Made by a program: the position numbers and the translations under genes. Shown in pieces: positions 1-11,536 of a stretch of DNA of 64,000 bases. Positions within the stretch are counted from its first letter, which is position 1; the number at the start of each line of letters is the position of its first letter. The notes under the pieces were generated by a model, which saw nothing but the letters and a program-made list of their open reading frames with translations, was not told where the DNA came from and did no database searches. This DNA is from Cladocopium goreaui (lineage: Eukaryota; Sar; Dinophyceae; Suessiales; Symbiodiniaceae): NCBI GenBank assembly GCA_947184155.2, contig CAMXCT020001382.1, positions 93,337-157,336 of the forward strand, written 5' to 3'.

Positions 1-1
1 G

Positions 2-3000
2 CATAAGTTGTACCGATGGTTGGTTAGTCAAAGCCCTGCTTTCTTGCCTTACCACACGGTATATTTGGTGACGGACAATCGGGATTTGCAATCTGATAAG
101 GTCAAGTCTGAGCCTGGACTCAGTCATTGGCCAATGGTCGCTGCTTGGTGGAAAGAACGGTTACGCTATGTCGGCCCATATGGAGAACTCACCACAGTTG
201 TCTTTGTCCACATTTCAGCTGACACTGGTCTCCATAAGGTACACCCGACATGGGCAGGGACGTACATCCTTGATGCGTGTGTGTTCCTCTTCCCGGCCAT
301 CAACTTTGCATTGATTGACAGCGATTGTGTGCCAGTGACTCTCTTCGAGATACGGGAACTTTGGCTGGCGAGCACTGACCCAACCCATTCAGCTGCATCA
401 AGCACAGTTGTCAAGAGCAAACTGTCAAGCCCCATTGCGTCATCGCACAAACGTGCGCGATCTGTGGACACGGGAAGGGACATGCAGCAGCCTGGTCCAC
501 CTTCGAAGCTGTCTAGATCGCATAGCGCGGACCATCTTGCTGTTCGAAAAGCAGATCCACTGCGAGCCCCTCCGTTCACCTACGGTGCCAATTTGGCAGA
601 CGAAGTAGACTATGGTGATTCGCCAGACCCGAGTCCCCGAATGTCTCGTCGAGTGACGTCCAGCAGCGATGACTCTTCCCCGTCTGGGTCAGCTAAACCC
701 ACTCGGAAGGACAAAGCAGCCGTGGATGAAACTGCCACTGCGCCTAGGCCCAAAGGAGTCATCCTTGTGAGTGAGGCTTTCACTGAAATCAATGCTGGTC
801 TGGTCATTGTATTGGCTTCGGGTCATGAGAGTCCTGTACCTGTTACTGTCTTGGAGGACCCAGACACAGATCCTGACGAAATTGCCCGCGTTATTACCAT
901 TGCTTACCACAGACATGTCGAAGCCTACCTAGCTACTACATATCCACCTGCAGATGTCGAGAGAGCAGTCGCTAGTGGATTACTTGGCTCTCCTCTGCTT
1001 GGCACGTCCACACGGGTTACTGCAGATTGGTGCCATGCGTGGAGCTTGCTAGGCCAGTGGTCTGGACTAGTTACGTTTCCTGTCCCAGCCTCTGGAGTCT
1101 GGCCGCGCCATGGTCATTTACGGAAGATCCTTGATGGCTACCAAGGCAGGCAACCAAACTTCCATAAATGGGCTAGGCCCGCCTACGAGCAAGGGGCCCT
1201 TCCGACCCTTAGCCTGCTGCCCGGTGAGGTCAGTGTACGAGTGCTACCAGGAGACAAGATGTACCAAGCCATGGCAATCGAGCCACAGTACATGCGGCCT
1301 GTTATCCTTCATGGATTTGGCACCAGTGCCAAGAAAAGAATGCCGAACAGTCTCGCTGACCTCGCCCAATTTGGCTGGTTGCCGCTGGCTGCTGCTTTAT
1401 TTGGCACGAATGAATGGAAGCCCCAATGGCTACATCACAATTTCCTTCCAGTGGTTGGACTGCGGCTGCATGCCAAAGTGCCACCTCCCCCTCTCTCCCA
1501 AGCCCAACTGATCTTGCTGTGTGGATTGTGGCAACGAAAGGAACAATCGGAACCCTCATGTACATCGCTTCAGCAAGCAGCTCTCCTGAAGTTTGGTCTT
1601 CCGTTACCTTTCCGAGAAATGGCTAAATGGGAAATCACTGTCAATAAGCAGACTATAGATGTTGGAGAACTGTCCAAACAACGTTACATAGGAAGACAAC
1701 CCGAAGCTGAGATGCCTGCTACACTCAAGGACTCGGTTGACTGGGCATCCTGGGTCTTTTCCCTTGCAGAAGTCTGGCAAGATGACGCCCCGATGCAAGA
1801 CCGACCCCTTGAAGTGCATTGCAGTGGATTAGGAGGTGGCCTGCTTAGTAGCGAACACGAATATGATATTTTCCTGCAAAATCTTGCGCAAACAAAGGTG
1901 TATGGCCCATCGCTTGCGATGACAGACAATTGGGAAGAACATATCACCCAATTGGGCCTTACCAAAACAGTGCACGAATATGCTGTGTACCAGCTCCTTT
2001 CCACTGCTGATGGATGGACAGCTTGGCGTGATTTCCTCCCTGAACAGTTTTCTGATCCACAGCTGCTGCTCACGAGAGCGATCCGCCTCATTGAGGCCGC
2101 GACCATCCGGCCAGCCCACTCCAGGCCACCACATCCGACCTGGTCAACCGCGATTATGCAGATCTTCCGTTGCTACCATCCACAAGGGAAACAGCTTTTT
2201 CTGAAGTCATGTTTTCCACACTTGGTCACTACAGGGGACAACAGAGTGAGCAGGGACATTAACGTGTATGGTTTCTCGGCAGGGTCCTATACGGGCTTAG
2301 CAGTCCACGAGATCCTGAGTGAATTTGCTGCATTCCCTGGCCTCACTAAAGTTGCTGCGATTGCGACGCCGCCAGAGATGCTGCGACTTGCCACAGGCGA
2401 ACGCAGAGTCACACTGGTGCACTGCCTGGAAGACCGGCTATGTGTGTGGAGACCTGCTTCTCTGACTGAATTTAACTATCAGGTTGTTCTTATAGAGGGG
2501 CACCCCACCTGGAGTGGGCGTGCCAAACATTCCTATGGCCACTTGCTCTTCATTGACCTTGACGAAGGAGTCCACGAAATCCAGAGGCTACAAATCACCA
2601 CCCCGCAAGTTATTCCACATGGGGTACGGTGCGAGGGATTGCTGCGTGTACTCTCATGGGTTAGCTTTGACCTTCCTGAGCACCTTAAGACGACTCTAAG
2701 TGATTTGTTAGTAGCAGCAGGAGAAGGGAACATGGAGCTACAGAATATACCCATCGGTGGACGGGACATACGGGATGGTCAGCCTGAAACGGAAGCTGAC
2801 CTACAAGCAGCTCTGATTGCGATGATCCCCACACCGGGAGGCTCCCACGATGAGGGTGGGTTGCTGGTTCGCAACCTACTGGCGGAATTCCTGCGTGGGT
2901 TCTCATTACGAACCCTCATCTTCCTACTGGACATGGTTCTTCCGCAACTAGACGCGTACCATGTGGGACGGCAGCTCCAGCATCTCCAGCCCTGGGTCAG

Positions 3001-3949
3001 TGTGGAACTTGCGCAGCAGAAGAAGCGAGGACAAACAGGAACACGCTTGCAGCTCACCTACCAATACGAGGCTTATGCTGGGTTTCATGTTGTTCACCTA
3101 CATACTGATGGTGCCCCGCTCCTGCTGTTTAGTGCACCGTCGGATGTTCCAATGACCTCGCCGCGAGAACTCTGCGAGGCTGGGAATCTAGGCAACTTAG
3201 AAGCCAATGTGATGGCGGGCAGAGCATTACTGGGTGTCCTCCAGTTGCCAGATACTCAGCATCGGTGTGTCATAGTACTTGTACATGAAAAGGTGATGTC
3301 TAGCGGAACCAGTAAGAACCCTGCTCAGCGAGCTATCAAGCGCATTGCCCCGAAGTTGCTGGAGGTCGTTATCGTCTCGCTACCCATTGCTCGGACCTTT
3401 TGTGGGCGGCTCTTGGACCAATATCTCAAAACAATGGGTTACTTTGATCCTGCAAAGGACTGGCCGAAACCCATCGAAGACTATGCGTCCATGACCGTTG
3501 TATGGGAGGAGCTAGCTTTTCTGGGAGACACACGCAGCCGCCATGAACTCTTAGTGTTTGCGCAGGCTAACCAGTCGCGCTTACCACTGGCAATGGGCAT
3601 CGTGCAACCGCATATACCTGTTCGCCGCATGGCCAGCGAGCGCAAAACGCAGCTGACGGATGCATTAGTCAGAATATTGACACGGTTTTTGACACCAGCC
3701 ACAATATCAATGGATGGGGCCCATGACAGTTACTACTGTGAATATCTCCTTCCTTTAGCAGCCCACGGTGATGGACATGTCTTGACAGTTTCTATTGCAT
3801 TGTTACTGGCCATTCTGACAGGAAGATCTGACTTATGTATTGCCGGGGTTTTTGGTGCTGGCAAAACGCGGTCCCTTGCGGTCTTGCTCATTGCCCTGAG
3901 CTGCGAACTCAGGAATTTGTTGCCATCATCTATACGAAAGAAAATGTAG
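2..3949 (+). CDS. ORF2 of copy A, N-terminal part: GT8-like glycosyltransferase + alpha/beta hydrolase + helicase P-loop
   Basis: Open from the left edge, so the N-terminus is missing (copy B has about 150 more residues). Residues are counted from base 2. A GT-A/GT8-like domain is suggested by D106-S-D108 before LFEI, by NAGL at about 264, by EQGAL at about 396 and by HGFGTSAKK at about 437. These match the order of the DxD, FNAG, Q-rich and HxxGxxK boxes in retaining GT8 enzymes, which transfer sugar from UDP-sugars using Mn2+. An alpha/beta hydrolase follows, with nucleophile S759 in GFSAGS, D811 in EDRLCVW and H843 or H847 in KHSYGH. The segment ends in the helicase Walker A (G1282 to K1288-T). 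A frameshift near 3,905 moves the helicase into the next frame. Hydrolase and Walker A are clear; glycosyltransferase is a motif-level call. Confidence 0.75.
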   Translation, partial: HKLYRWLVSQSPAFLPYHTVYLVTDNRDLQSDKVKSEPGLSHWPMVAAWWKERLRYVGPYGELTTVVFVHISADTGLHKVHPTWAGTYILDACVFLFPAINFALIDSDCVPVTLFEIRELWLASTDPTHSAASSTVVKSKLSSPIASSHKRARSVDTGRDMQQPGPPSKLSRSHSADHLAVRKADPLRAPPFTYGANLADEVDYGDSPDPSPRMSRRVTSSSDDSSPSGSAKPTRKDKAAVDETATAPRPKGVILVSEAFTEINAGLVIVLASGHESPVPVTVLEDPDTDPDEIARVITIAYHRHVEAYLATTYPPADVERAVASGLLGSPLLGTSTRVTADWCHAWSLLGQWSGLVTFPVPASGVWPRHGHLRKILDGYQGRQPNFHKWARPAYEQGALPTLSLLPGEVSVRVLPGDKMYQAMAIEPQYMRPVILHGFGTSAKKRMPNSLADLAQFGWLPLAAALFGTNEWKPQWLHHNFLPVVGLRLHAKVPPPPLSQAQLILLCGLWQRKEQSEPSCTSLQQAALLKFGLPLPFREMAKWEITVNKQTIDVGELSKQRYIGRQPEAEMPATLKDSVDWASWVFSLAEVWQDDAPMQDRPLEVHCSGLGGGLLSSEHEYDIFLQNLAQTKVYGPSLAMTDNWEEHITQLGLTKTVHEYAVYQLLSTADGWTAWRDFLPEQFSDPQLLLTRAIRLIEAATIRPAHSRPPHPTWSTAIMQIFRCYHPQGKQLFLKSCFPHLVTTGDNRVSRDINVYGFSAGSYTGLAVHEILSEFAAFPGLTKVAAIATPPEMLRLATGERRVTLVHCLEDRLCVWRPASLTEFNYQVVLIEGHPTWSGRAKHSYGHLLFIDLDEGVHEIQRLQITTPQVIPHGVRCEGLLRVLSWVSFDLPEHLKTTLSDLLVAAGEGNMELQNIPIGGRDIRDGQPETEADLQAALIAMIPTPGGSHDEGGLLVRNLLAEFLRGFSLRTLIFLLDMVLPQLDAYHVGRQLQHLQPWVSVELAQQKKRGQTGTRLQLTYQYEAYAGFHVVHLHTDGAPLLLFSAPSDVPMTSPRELCEAGNLGNLEANVMAGRALLGVLQLPDTQHRCVIVLVHEKVMSSGTSKNPAQRAIKRIAPKLLEVVIVSLPIARTFCGRLLDQYLKTMGYFDPAKDWPKPIEDYASMTVVWEELAFLGDTRSRHELLVFAQANQSRLPLAMGIVQPHIPVRRMASERKTQLTDALVRILTRFLTPATISMDGAHDSYYCEYLLPLAAHGDGHVLTVSIALLLAILTGRSDLCIAGVFGAGKTRSLAVLLIALSCELRNLLPSSIRKKM

Positions 3950-5757
3950 CTGCCAAAGCACTTGCGGATCAATTGAGTGATCTCGCGCCCCCCACAATCA
4001 AGAGCTTTGGTAGGCTAATTGGACGCATGGAGGAAGGCAAAGGTGAAGCATATGCCTCCAAGATTGACGTTCGATGCAGTGATCGCAATAGAATCATCGC
4101 TCACAAGAATGTCCTCATTGCAACAGGTGGCTCGGCCACGGCGGAAATGGCGATGCGTTACTCCAGCTTTGGTCATTGGATCTCTCGCACCTGGCTTGCC
4201 TTCATGGATGAAAGTCAACAGTATGGCAACTACCATGAAATTGCAGCTCTCGCTGCTATTCAACAACCAACCCTAACTGTTTTCATTGGTGATCATAGGC
4301 AAACCCCAGGCGGATTGTCAAAAGGCCGAGCAGCTGCTGTCAATCGTCGCAAACTGTTGCAACGGCCGTTAGGGCTCCGAGCACTTGATAAGTCAGGAGA
4401 CTATCTCCCGCCGGCACGAATGACAGCACTTATAGCGCAGCTTTGGCCTGATGCGAGCCAAGATCCGGAGTCTGATCTCTTCAGTTTGCTGCGCCTTGCA
4501 AATAAGTCGCATAGTGGCCCATGGACATCCACTCCGCAAGACTACGAGCTGCCTGCTGCCCTGGGGCGTGTGCTTCACAGCCGAATCTCGTGCCAGCTGG
4601 ATGCACACAGCAGCCTGGTTGCGGCAGCTCTAGCAGTCCTGCTGATTGCCACAGCACCAGAGGAATTTGGAGTACCTGAGTGCACCACAACCCTTGCAGG
4701 GTTATGTGGACCTCACCGGTGGGGTATCATTCTCCCTAACAGCTCACGGGTCTCAATGCTGACTTACCAAGCTATTGTTGCAGTTCGATATCCTGAGTTA
4801 GTCCTCCACGAGCCCAATCACATCTACATTGGGCACTTCGTGCCACATGAGTCCACTGTGGCACAAGGAGGCTTCCGGACAGTACTGTGGAAGGCACCTA
4901 AAGATCTACGAGCTGCAGTCGAGGACGTCGTTGCTTTCTGCACTTATCTGAAGAATTATTATCGCAACTTGCAACAGGGAGCGACCTCGCAGCTGCTTGT
5001 CCTATGCAATCGTACGGCAGTGCACAACTTGCTGCTCCAACATGGTTTCCAGTCCGCTTGGTATGGTGGGCTTAGAGTCTCCACCACTTCCTCTGCCGCG
5101 GGAGCAACAGCACGCATTGCGGTCATTGTTCAAACAGGCGTTGGGTTTCTAAGTGGAGGACGTCGGGATGCAACAGCAGATGAGCGCGAAGACTGCTATG
5201 GGAGAGCAACTGTAGCGCTCACAAGAGCCATTGAACATACCTATATTGTTTCGCCTCTTGATATGGCAGGCATGATTGGCATGGCTCAGACACTAGGAGT
5301 GTACCATTATGGCTACTTCACTCTGAAAGGCCGCGACATTCAGTACCATGGCCCTTCAAAATACCCCAGTGACAAAAGTGCCATACTGGACTGGGGATTG
5401 GTGGACCCATTTATTTCCCAAGATAAACCTCCCCTTGCTATTGCCATGATAGTGACCACCAATGGCACGCGAGTGTGGCGACGATATCGGTTGGTTGTGG
5501 CATGCAGAGACAAGCTACGGCTACCCCCTGATGTCCTTGCAGCATTAGAGTCCCGCACACGTGATCATGTGCTGACGACCAGCGGGTTTTTCCCTTGCTC
5601 GATTGATCGGGAATACTTGTATGGTTATGCTGCTGATGGGTATAGATCACCTCTCTGGATCTGTGCGGCCTATAATGGGTCCCCAGCACTTGTTCATCGA
5701 CATCGAGGCCACAAGGTCTTTTTTCACGTGGGTATACGGATCGGCAACTTGTCGTAA
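3905..5757 (+). CDS. ORF2 of copy A, middle part: superfamily-1 helicase core
   Basis: Continues the polyprotein in the next frame after an indel near 3,905. Motif Ia is the IIYTKEN segment just after the shift. Walker B reads DESQQYG (about 4,207-4,227), motif III GDHRQTPGG (about 4,288-4,314) and motifs V/VI GRATVALTRA (about 5,200-5,229). These are the ATP- and nucleic-acid-contacting motifs of SF1 (UPF1/AAA_12-like) helicases. The Walker A lysine lies in the preceding segment, so the ATPase is split by the frameshift in this copy. After motif VI comes a beta-rich region with a repeated FFPCSIDREYLYGYA box present in A, C and E. A second indel near 5,740 shifts the frame before the IPGIHYFDAHR box. 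Confidence 0.8.
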
Positions 5758-7325
5758 TACCGGGTATCCACTACTTCGATGCCCATCGGTTGCAACCGGA
5801 CCGCTTGAACACATTGGATCGCCGGATTGATCCTGGGTCCATGAATTTTGCAAGCCCCGAGGGTGCAGGAGACACAGTGAATGACCCCTCCTCGGATGAG
5901 GAAGCGGCCTCTACCGATGACGAGAGTGACCCAGAGGACCCTACAGTTGCGTGGTGTCCACCTATACCTGATGCAGCTGAAGATCCTTCTGAAGATGAGA
6001 TCGCGAGTGCAGCTGACAAGCTAGCTATCCTGATCACTAATGTCCAACCTAACGGAAACCCTTTTTGCATGCCTGAAAACCTTGGAGTTCTCCCACAGTT
6101 ATGGCTACAGGCGAGATTGACGTTGTCATTGACTGCCATCCAAGAAAAGTTTTCGCGCATCCTGCTGAGTGTGGCCTGTGAACTGTGGTTGCGTGGACAA
6201 AGTGCCACAATGATAGAGGATGTCCTCCTGCAGACGGCAAGGGCTCTCACAATTCGTTTGGCAGAAAAGCTCGCCCAAGCGATGAGCTCGTTGATGAGAT
6301 TGGCTGAATGCATGGTGACTCCAGAAACTGAATGCTTGCTGTATGCCACGTACTGGTTTCGGCCCATCCTTTCTGAGCTCATCAGCTCGGCCCTTGAGAG
6401 CTCTGAGGTGAACCGGAGTCGAGCGCCGAGTGGCCCAGTAAAAGTCCTGGTCACTGATCGGCCGCATCGACGAACTACTGGGCTAGTGGACCTTACGAGT
6501 GGTGCCTCTGCCCTATTGGCATGGTTCCCGGCTAGCTGGGCTAGCAAAATTGCTCCCAAACTTCTTGAGAATGCCCCTGAGAATGCGCAGAAACCACAAG
6601 AAATCAACATCGCATGCCCGAAACGTTCCTGTGACGAGACTCCAGTGGAAGGAGCAAAACAGCTGCTCCAAGCAGTCAAATTTGCTGCCAAAACCATGCC
6701 TGGTTTTCGTCTTGGACTGGATGAAGACTTTCAAATGGCTGGATGCTTCCAGGAGCTCATCCATGGATACACATCAGGGCTCGTTGAACCATCCATGATG
6801 CGAGGTCTCCAACCACTGGGACCGACTCGCACTACTCTGGAAGTGATCGTACCTTCTCAAGAAGGGCTTACACCTGAAAAATGGAAAGAAACAGCCACAC
6901 TGTGCCCACTTGATTGGCCTTCCAATTTCAGTCTGTTGTTATTGTGGCATACCAATGGGAGCCTGCATCAAACGGTAGCGCGACTCAGGAATCAACTGTC
7001 GCACAGCCATATGTTTGCTGAATGGACAGTGCATATCAACAGATTTGTGGAGCGTGTTTTATTCCAGCAACCTGCAGTTTATGTAGCTGGACATGCCTTG
7101 CAAGCCAGCTTGCGGGAACGAACCTTCCCAGACAGGAGAGTCCGCAAGAGGGTTCCTCCGGAAGATCTGGATGAACATCAACGGGCGATTCGAGCGCTAC
7201 ATCAGCGAGCTATTGCTCAGCAAGCAGCTAACCCAGTTTCGTTTGCACTCACCAATGAATGGAACGACACTATCACATCGGACAAGAAGCATCACTTGGA
7301 ACATTTCATGAGAGGTACGACATGA
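5742..7325 (+). CDS. ORF2 of copy A, C-terminal region of unknown function
   Basis: Begins with an IPGIHYFDAHRLQP box that corresponds to LPGIYFFDGWRLHP in type-2 copies. Next are an acidic Ser/Asp/Glu stretch (about 5,890-5,950) and a long, mainly alpha-helical region of about 450 residues with conserved blocks such as TYWFRPILSEL and CPLDWPSN. It is nearly collinear with 26,459-28,066 of copy C and ends at a TGA at 7,323-7,325. I do not recognise the fold. No reverse transcriptase, endonuclease or zinc-finger motif is visible. The first ATG of the frame (5,841) is probably not a real start, because the homologous type-2 protein runs straight through. Confidence 0.6.
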   Translation, partial: RQLVVIPGIHYFDAHRLQPDRLNTLDRRIDPGSMNFASPEGAGDTVNDPSSDEEAASTDDESDPEDPTVAWCPPIPDAAEDPSEDEIASAADKLAILITNVQPNGNPFCMPENLGVLPQLWLQARLTLSLTAIQEKFSRILLSVACELWLRGQSATMIEDVLLQTARALTIRLAEKLAQAMSSLMRLAECMVTPETECLLYATYWFRPILSELISSALESSEVNRSRAPSGPVKVLVTDRPHRRTTGLVDLTSGASALLAWFPASWASKIAPKLLENAPENAQKPQEINIACPKRSCDETPVEGAKQLLQAVKFAAKTMPGFRLGLDEDFQMAGCFQELIHGYTSGLVEPSMMRGLQPLGPTRTTLEVIVPSQEGLTPEKWKETATLCPLDWPSNFSLLLLWHTNGSLHQTVARLRNQLSHSHMFAEWTVHINRFVERVLFQQPAVYVAGHALQASLRERTFPDRRVRKRVPPEDLDEHQRAIRALHQRAIAQQAANPVSFALTNEWNDTITSDKKHHLEHFMRGTT

Positions 7326-10032
7326 CCCCCCCAACACCATCTCCCATCTTTTCTCTATTTGTGTCCACCTTGTCTCTTCTTTCCCCCTTTTCTCTTTTCT
7401 GTTTCACCTCGCTTTGTCTTTCACACGACATTGGTTTTTGTTTCATCAGCAACGGAAGTGGGAGTTTATTTAAATCACTATTGGGTCTTTCGTCATTTCT
7501 ACTTCAGGTTACTGTCCATACTGGTGTGTCTGTCCAAAGATGTGACAGGTGCATTGGTATGCAGTCGGGGACACAGCTTTTCCTCATTTATAATTGTCAG
7601 GTTCCTCATGACCCATGCCTGGGAGGCTACTTCCACACTGGTGTGTCTGTCCAACGACGTGACAGGTGCACTGGTATGCAGTAGGTGACACAGCTTCTCC
7701 TCATTTATACTTATCCAAATGTTCTATCACATGCCTGGCCCCTACTGATTCAGACCTCCAACAGCCAGTATCCACACTCATGTGTTTTCATGTGGGAGTA
7801 ATAGCCTAGGCATAACAAGCCGAGCAGCATGCGTTCTCCTTGCACTAGTGCTTAGAATGAGTTGTCCAGCCGAGAGCTTAGATAACACTAAGGCCTCCTC
7901 ACACCATGCAGCCCACTGCATTAGTGCATGCTCGCACTCGGTGCCTGACAATCATAGGTGATGGAGTAACTGGTTTCGCTTTCCCCTGACATAATACTGA
8001 CGAAACTACCCTTCTCTTACCCGTCCCACTAGCTAAGGTCCGTGAACTCATCTTTTTATCCAGAGTTGATGCAATGTGCAGAGCTACAGTAGGCGTAGTG
8101 CCTCGGTTGGTGATTCTTTTCTGGTTGATTGTTTGGTCACTGCCTGCCGTCGCCCTCCCTCCCCCTCGGATGGTCCTCGTTGGCGCCTTGGTCCAGGTTA
8201 TACTGGTCCCTCCCTCTGGGTATCGTTGCTTCCGGCGATGGCCTGGTTGCCGTGCCTCTGCGCTTGGAGTGTTTGTTGCGCACTGTTTCCCCCCCTCATC
8301 ATGTCTCATGGCAACAAAGGCCTTGGCCCTGTGTGGGGATCTTTCCCTCTACACCATGCTTCATGTGTTGTTGGGGTGCTGTGTGCTCCCTCAAGGTATT
8401 CATCATGGTATGATCCTTGTCCCCTTCCTGGACTCCGCTAAGACACGTTCGTACCCCTTCTAGTGCGTGTGTGTCCTCTCTCTCTCTGTCCTGTGCTGCC
8501 TCCTGGCTCCTCTCCTCGTTTTCTCTGCTGGCTTGTTGTATTGCATGGGTTGTTCTTTGGCCGCTCCCCCCTCTTTGCGTCCCCCTTGATGGCAGGTTTC
8601 GTTTTGTTTGGGCGTACGGTGTTTTTGCTTCCTCTGTTGCCTGGATACCGAGGGTATAGCTCTGCACAGTAACCCATTTTTTCACCATGGCCACATTGAT
8701 CTCATCCTGTTGTGACGAAGGATTTATCCGAGGTGGGACAGCCTTTGCTCGCCGTCCCCCCCCCCTTTCTTTTAGTTGAGTTGATCCCCTTTTGAATTCG
8801 TTTGTTTGTTTGTTTGTTTGTGTTCTATTTGTCTGGTGGCTTCCTCTTTGGCTATATTGGGATGGGCCCCTCTCTCTCTGTTGTTTGTTTCCTTTGTGTT
8901 TTCTTTAGGGGCGGTAGATTCCCGGTAGAGCCATGGACTAGGCTGCACTGCAGTGAGCTCTACTGGCGCTGTCCAGTTGTGCTTCCTGCAGTTCAGTCTG
9001 GAGCGCCCGAGTGCAGCAAAGCCTGCCCACATGGTTCGTTGTGCGGATTTTTTGTATTGCTCTGGCCTATAGCCCACTCAATGGGAGAGTGGCTTTGTCT
9101 GGAAGATACAGATGCCTTCCTGGGCATCCGGTCCTCTCCGCAGAACTTGCTGGGACGATGATGCCTAGTGACTCCTGTCTGAGTATCTGGTGCTGGCGCA
9201 GCGAACCACCTCATCATTGATCGTTTTAGTGCACAAGACTTACAGCAATGCAAATGCGACTTTTGTATACCTACCTGCAGTATCATACTGGAAGTGCTCA
9301 CGAGCCCATGGTATAGTCGAAACATCAGTTTTCTGTCATGGCCGTACTGAGCCGGTCAGGCCTTTGCATTTTCACCCACGGCCTTAGGGTCTTGGGCACA
9401 ATCACGTGACGGTTTCTGCAAGTGCTTACAATGTTGCAGGCTGTCTGTGTCCTCCTCCCCGTTCTGGGGGGGAAATAGATTACAGTCCCTTGCGGTGGTG
9501 TATGCTGATAGGAATAGACTGCCTAGCATATGCTGTACCATACAGTGTGAACAGCAGAGCAGCGGAAGATTATTTATTGACAAATCGTCTATGCTGGCGG
9601 CCTTTGTTCCACACATCAAGTCTGCCTCCAAAGATGGACTCTCTTTGCTGCTCTCAGGTAAGACGATCTGGGCAATCAGGTACAACTCAGTGCACCGCCG
9701 CAATTAATTAGTTTGCATGTTTTTGATGATGATACAGTGGCTCAGGTCGCTGTATCCAAGGCAAATCTGAGAAATTTTTGTGTTGTTTCTTGTTGGGCCC
9801 TGCCCCTTTCTGTGTTGCTTCGCTGTTTTGCTTGGTGGCGAAACGCAAATCTGGCTGGGGGATTTGCGGGTCGTTTTTTGGCTGTGATTCTTGTTGTTTG
9901 ATTAGTTTCTCATGATGATTTGCCTGAGATTTTTGGACCACACGTGTCCTGTACACTACTGCTTTTCACTGCTTACGCAATTGTAAGGACCGTGCCTAGT
10001 GCGAATCGGCCAAACCGGAGGAAAAAAAAAAA
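7326..10032 (+). repeat. Type-1 non-coding 3' tail, copy A
   Basis: Pyrimidine- and T-rich stretch with no supported gene. Landmarks shared with 28,067-30,499 and 47,470-49,688 are a CTGTCC...GACAGGTGCACTGG block (present twice here, about 7,520 and 7,637), a GCAACAAAGGCC...TGTGTGGGGA block (about 8,310), a GGGCGGTAGAT...CCATGGACT block (about 8,910) and GCGAAACGCAAATCTGG (about 9,838). A (TTTG)n run lies at about 8,798-8,821. The tail ends with a stem-loop and A run. Confidence 0.8.
9987..10011 (+). promoter_or_regulatory. 3'-terminal stem-loop of type-1 tail (copy A)
   Basis: GGaCCG pairs with CGGCC around a variable loop, 10 bases before the A run. The same structure is at 30,453-30,478, 49,641-49,668, 52,922-52,948 and 53,504-53,530. 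By analogy with LINE and SINE 3' hairpins it is a candidate reverse-transcriptase recognition site. Confidence 0.5.
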
Positions 10033-11052
10033 GAGGTTCACTCCCGGGTGATGGACATCACTTCCACACGACACCGCTGAAGATCCATGGCCATGCGCCA
10101 CCGACGCAGGACAGAGAAGTACCACAATGACTCCTCCCTCGTGAGGAGTAATTGAGCCGGTAGGACATCCAGTGCCGCCAAGTTCAAGTAGATAGTGCTC
10201 TCGCTGCCCATTGCACCTCATACTCAGAGCTTGATAGCCTAGAGCGCTAGCAGTGTAGGATAGCTGCTATTCCCAAGGGTACCTTGGGTAATGGCGAGAC
10301 TCTTAACTACTACTCCGAAATGCGGTACACTGCCCCAAACCGGTGCCATCTTAGCGTTCTGTACTTCATTCGCGCCGAAACAGCCTTTGCCTTGCCTTAT
10401 ATGCCAGACGGCGGCATGCAGCCGTGAAGCTTTCTTTGGCCAGCAAGTCTTGGCGCTGGTGTCCTGGACGGAGTCCAACCGGAGCACCAGACATTAGTTT
10501 GCGATAGCTCGTACACCTGCGCGTCAAGTAAGCTGCTCTTGCACGGTCTTGCCTTTTTCTGCCAAGGCCCATGGCCTAAGGATCAGGTTTTTGAGCCACA
10601 AGTGTTACTCCAAAATCTATTAGCACAGAACAGCGCAAACTCTATGGGCGTCAACAATCAGTCACAGGTAGCTGGCAAGATTTTCTGACAAATAAGTTCT
10701 TGCACAGACCAGCCTCTTGGACAAACTACCCTCTAGGACATCGCAAGAGCTCCCAACGAAGATCAAGGACCATGGTAAATGTTGATGGAAGTACTTCCGC
10801 GCATCGATGCACTTAGGCCTCTTCGGATTGGTACAAGGCACAAAAAGGAGCTGTGGCCACGGTGAGCTCTCCAGTTGCCGCATTGAATCGGAATCACCAT
10901 CTGTCCAAAGGAAAGATATAAAAGGTATCCCTTTGACCCGCAGCTGTGCCCGATAATTGTAATTTACCATTATTTCAAGCTTTTTCACTTTTTTCGGGCA
11001 TATCCTTTTGGAAGGTTTTGATTGCGGGCCTTGTGACAAATACTGAGTGACC

Positions 11053-11385
11053 ATGGAATTATTCAATAATTTTTCAGAGATTGATGAACTCCTCAGACAT
11101 GCTGCTAACAGCTGCTGGAAAGACTGGTGTTTCCTAATTACTGGTGGCATAGCTCCAGCCAATGTCCTTGGCTCTGTACCACAGGGGTGTTTCTCTAGTC
11201 ATTGGCTGCCCTTAAGTAATTATCTGGGGATGACACTACACCAAATACTATTACATTGTTGTAACGGCTTCAACATTTGCCTCCTTACTGCCACAGTCCA
11301 ATCTAGACTTCCAAGTATGCAGGACGCTAAGAATAGCCGAATAGCCACTAGGGCCTCAAAACATACTATTGACATGTTACAGTAG
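11053..11385 (+). CDS. Possible small upstream ORF, 110 aa
   Basis: An ATG in good eukaryotic context (gaccATGGAA) opens 110 codons. The first part is helix-like (ELFNNFSEIDELLRHAA) and the rest is Cys-rich with no recognisable motif. It has no second copy in the window, so coding status cannot be tested by conservation. It overlaps an antisense ORF at 10,662-11,162 that has no better claim. It could be a chance frame in the leader of copy B. Confidence 0.2.
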   Translation: MELFNNFSEIDELLRHAANSCWKDWCFLITGGIAPANVLGSVPQGCFSSHWLPLSNYLGMTLHQILLHCCNGFNICLLTATVQSRLPSMQDAKNSRIATRASKHTIDMLQ

Positions 11386-11536
11386 GAGGTGCGTAAGTGC
11401 ATACATACTACCTGTCTATCTTTGTCAGTGCGTCCGTGAAATTTGGCTAGAGCTTACCCGCCTCTGTTTTTCCTGTCCACCACCCTGTTTGCTGCCGAAC
11501 GTCCATTAGCGCTGTACAGCATTTCGGACCTGATTC

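Larger units (their letters stand above)
1..10032 (+). mobile_element. Type-1 helicase retroelement, copy A (5' end outside window)
   Basis: Unit made of a polyprotein ORF (to 7,325) and a 2.7-kb non-coding 3' tail ending in 11 A's at 10,022-10,032. Its 3' half matches copy C, and the tail also matches the nested insertion at 47,470-49,688. All three tails stop at the same conserved stem-loop plus A run, which defines the element's 3' end. The 5' end, including any ORF1, lies left of the window. No reverse transcriptase, LTR or terminal inverted repeat was seen, so the family is inferred to be copied by a LINE-type enzyme acting in trans. Confidence 0.75.

Noticed and set aside
8076-8694. Several 80-130 aa ORFs in the type-1 tails
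   Set aside because: They are not conserved in frame among the three tails and come from pyrimidine-rich, stop-poor sequence.
10662-11162. 166-aa antisense ORF in the leader of copy B
   Set aside because: No motif, no second copy, and it overlaps a better-placed sense ORF. Not reported as a gene.
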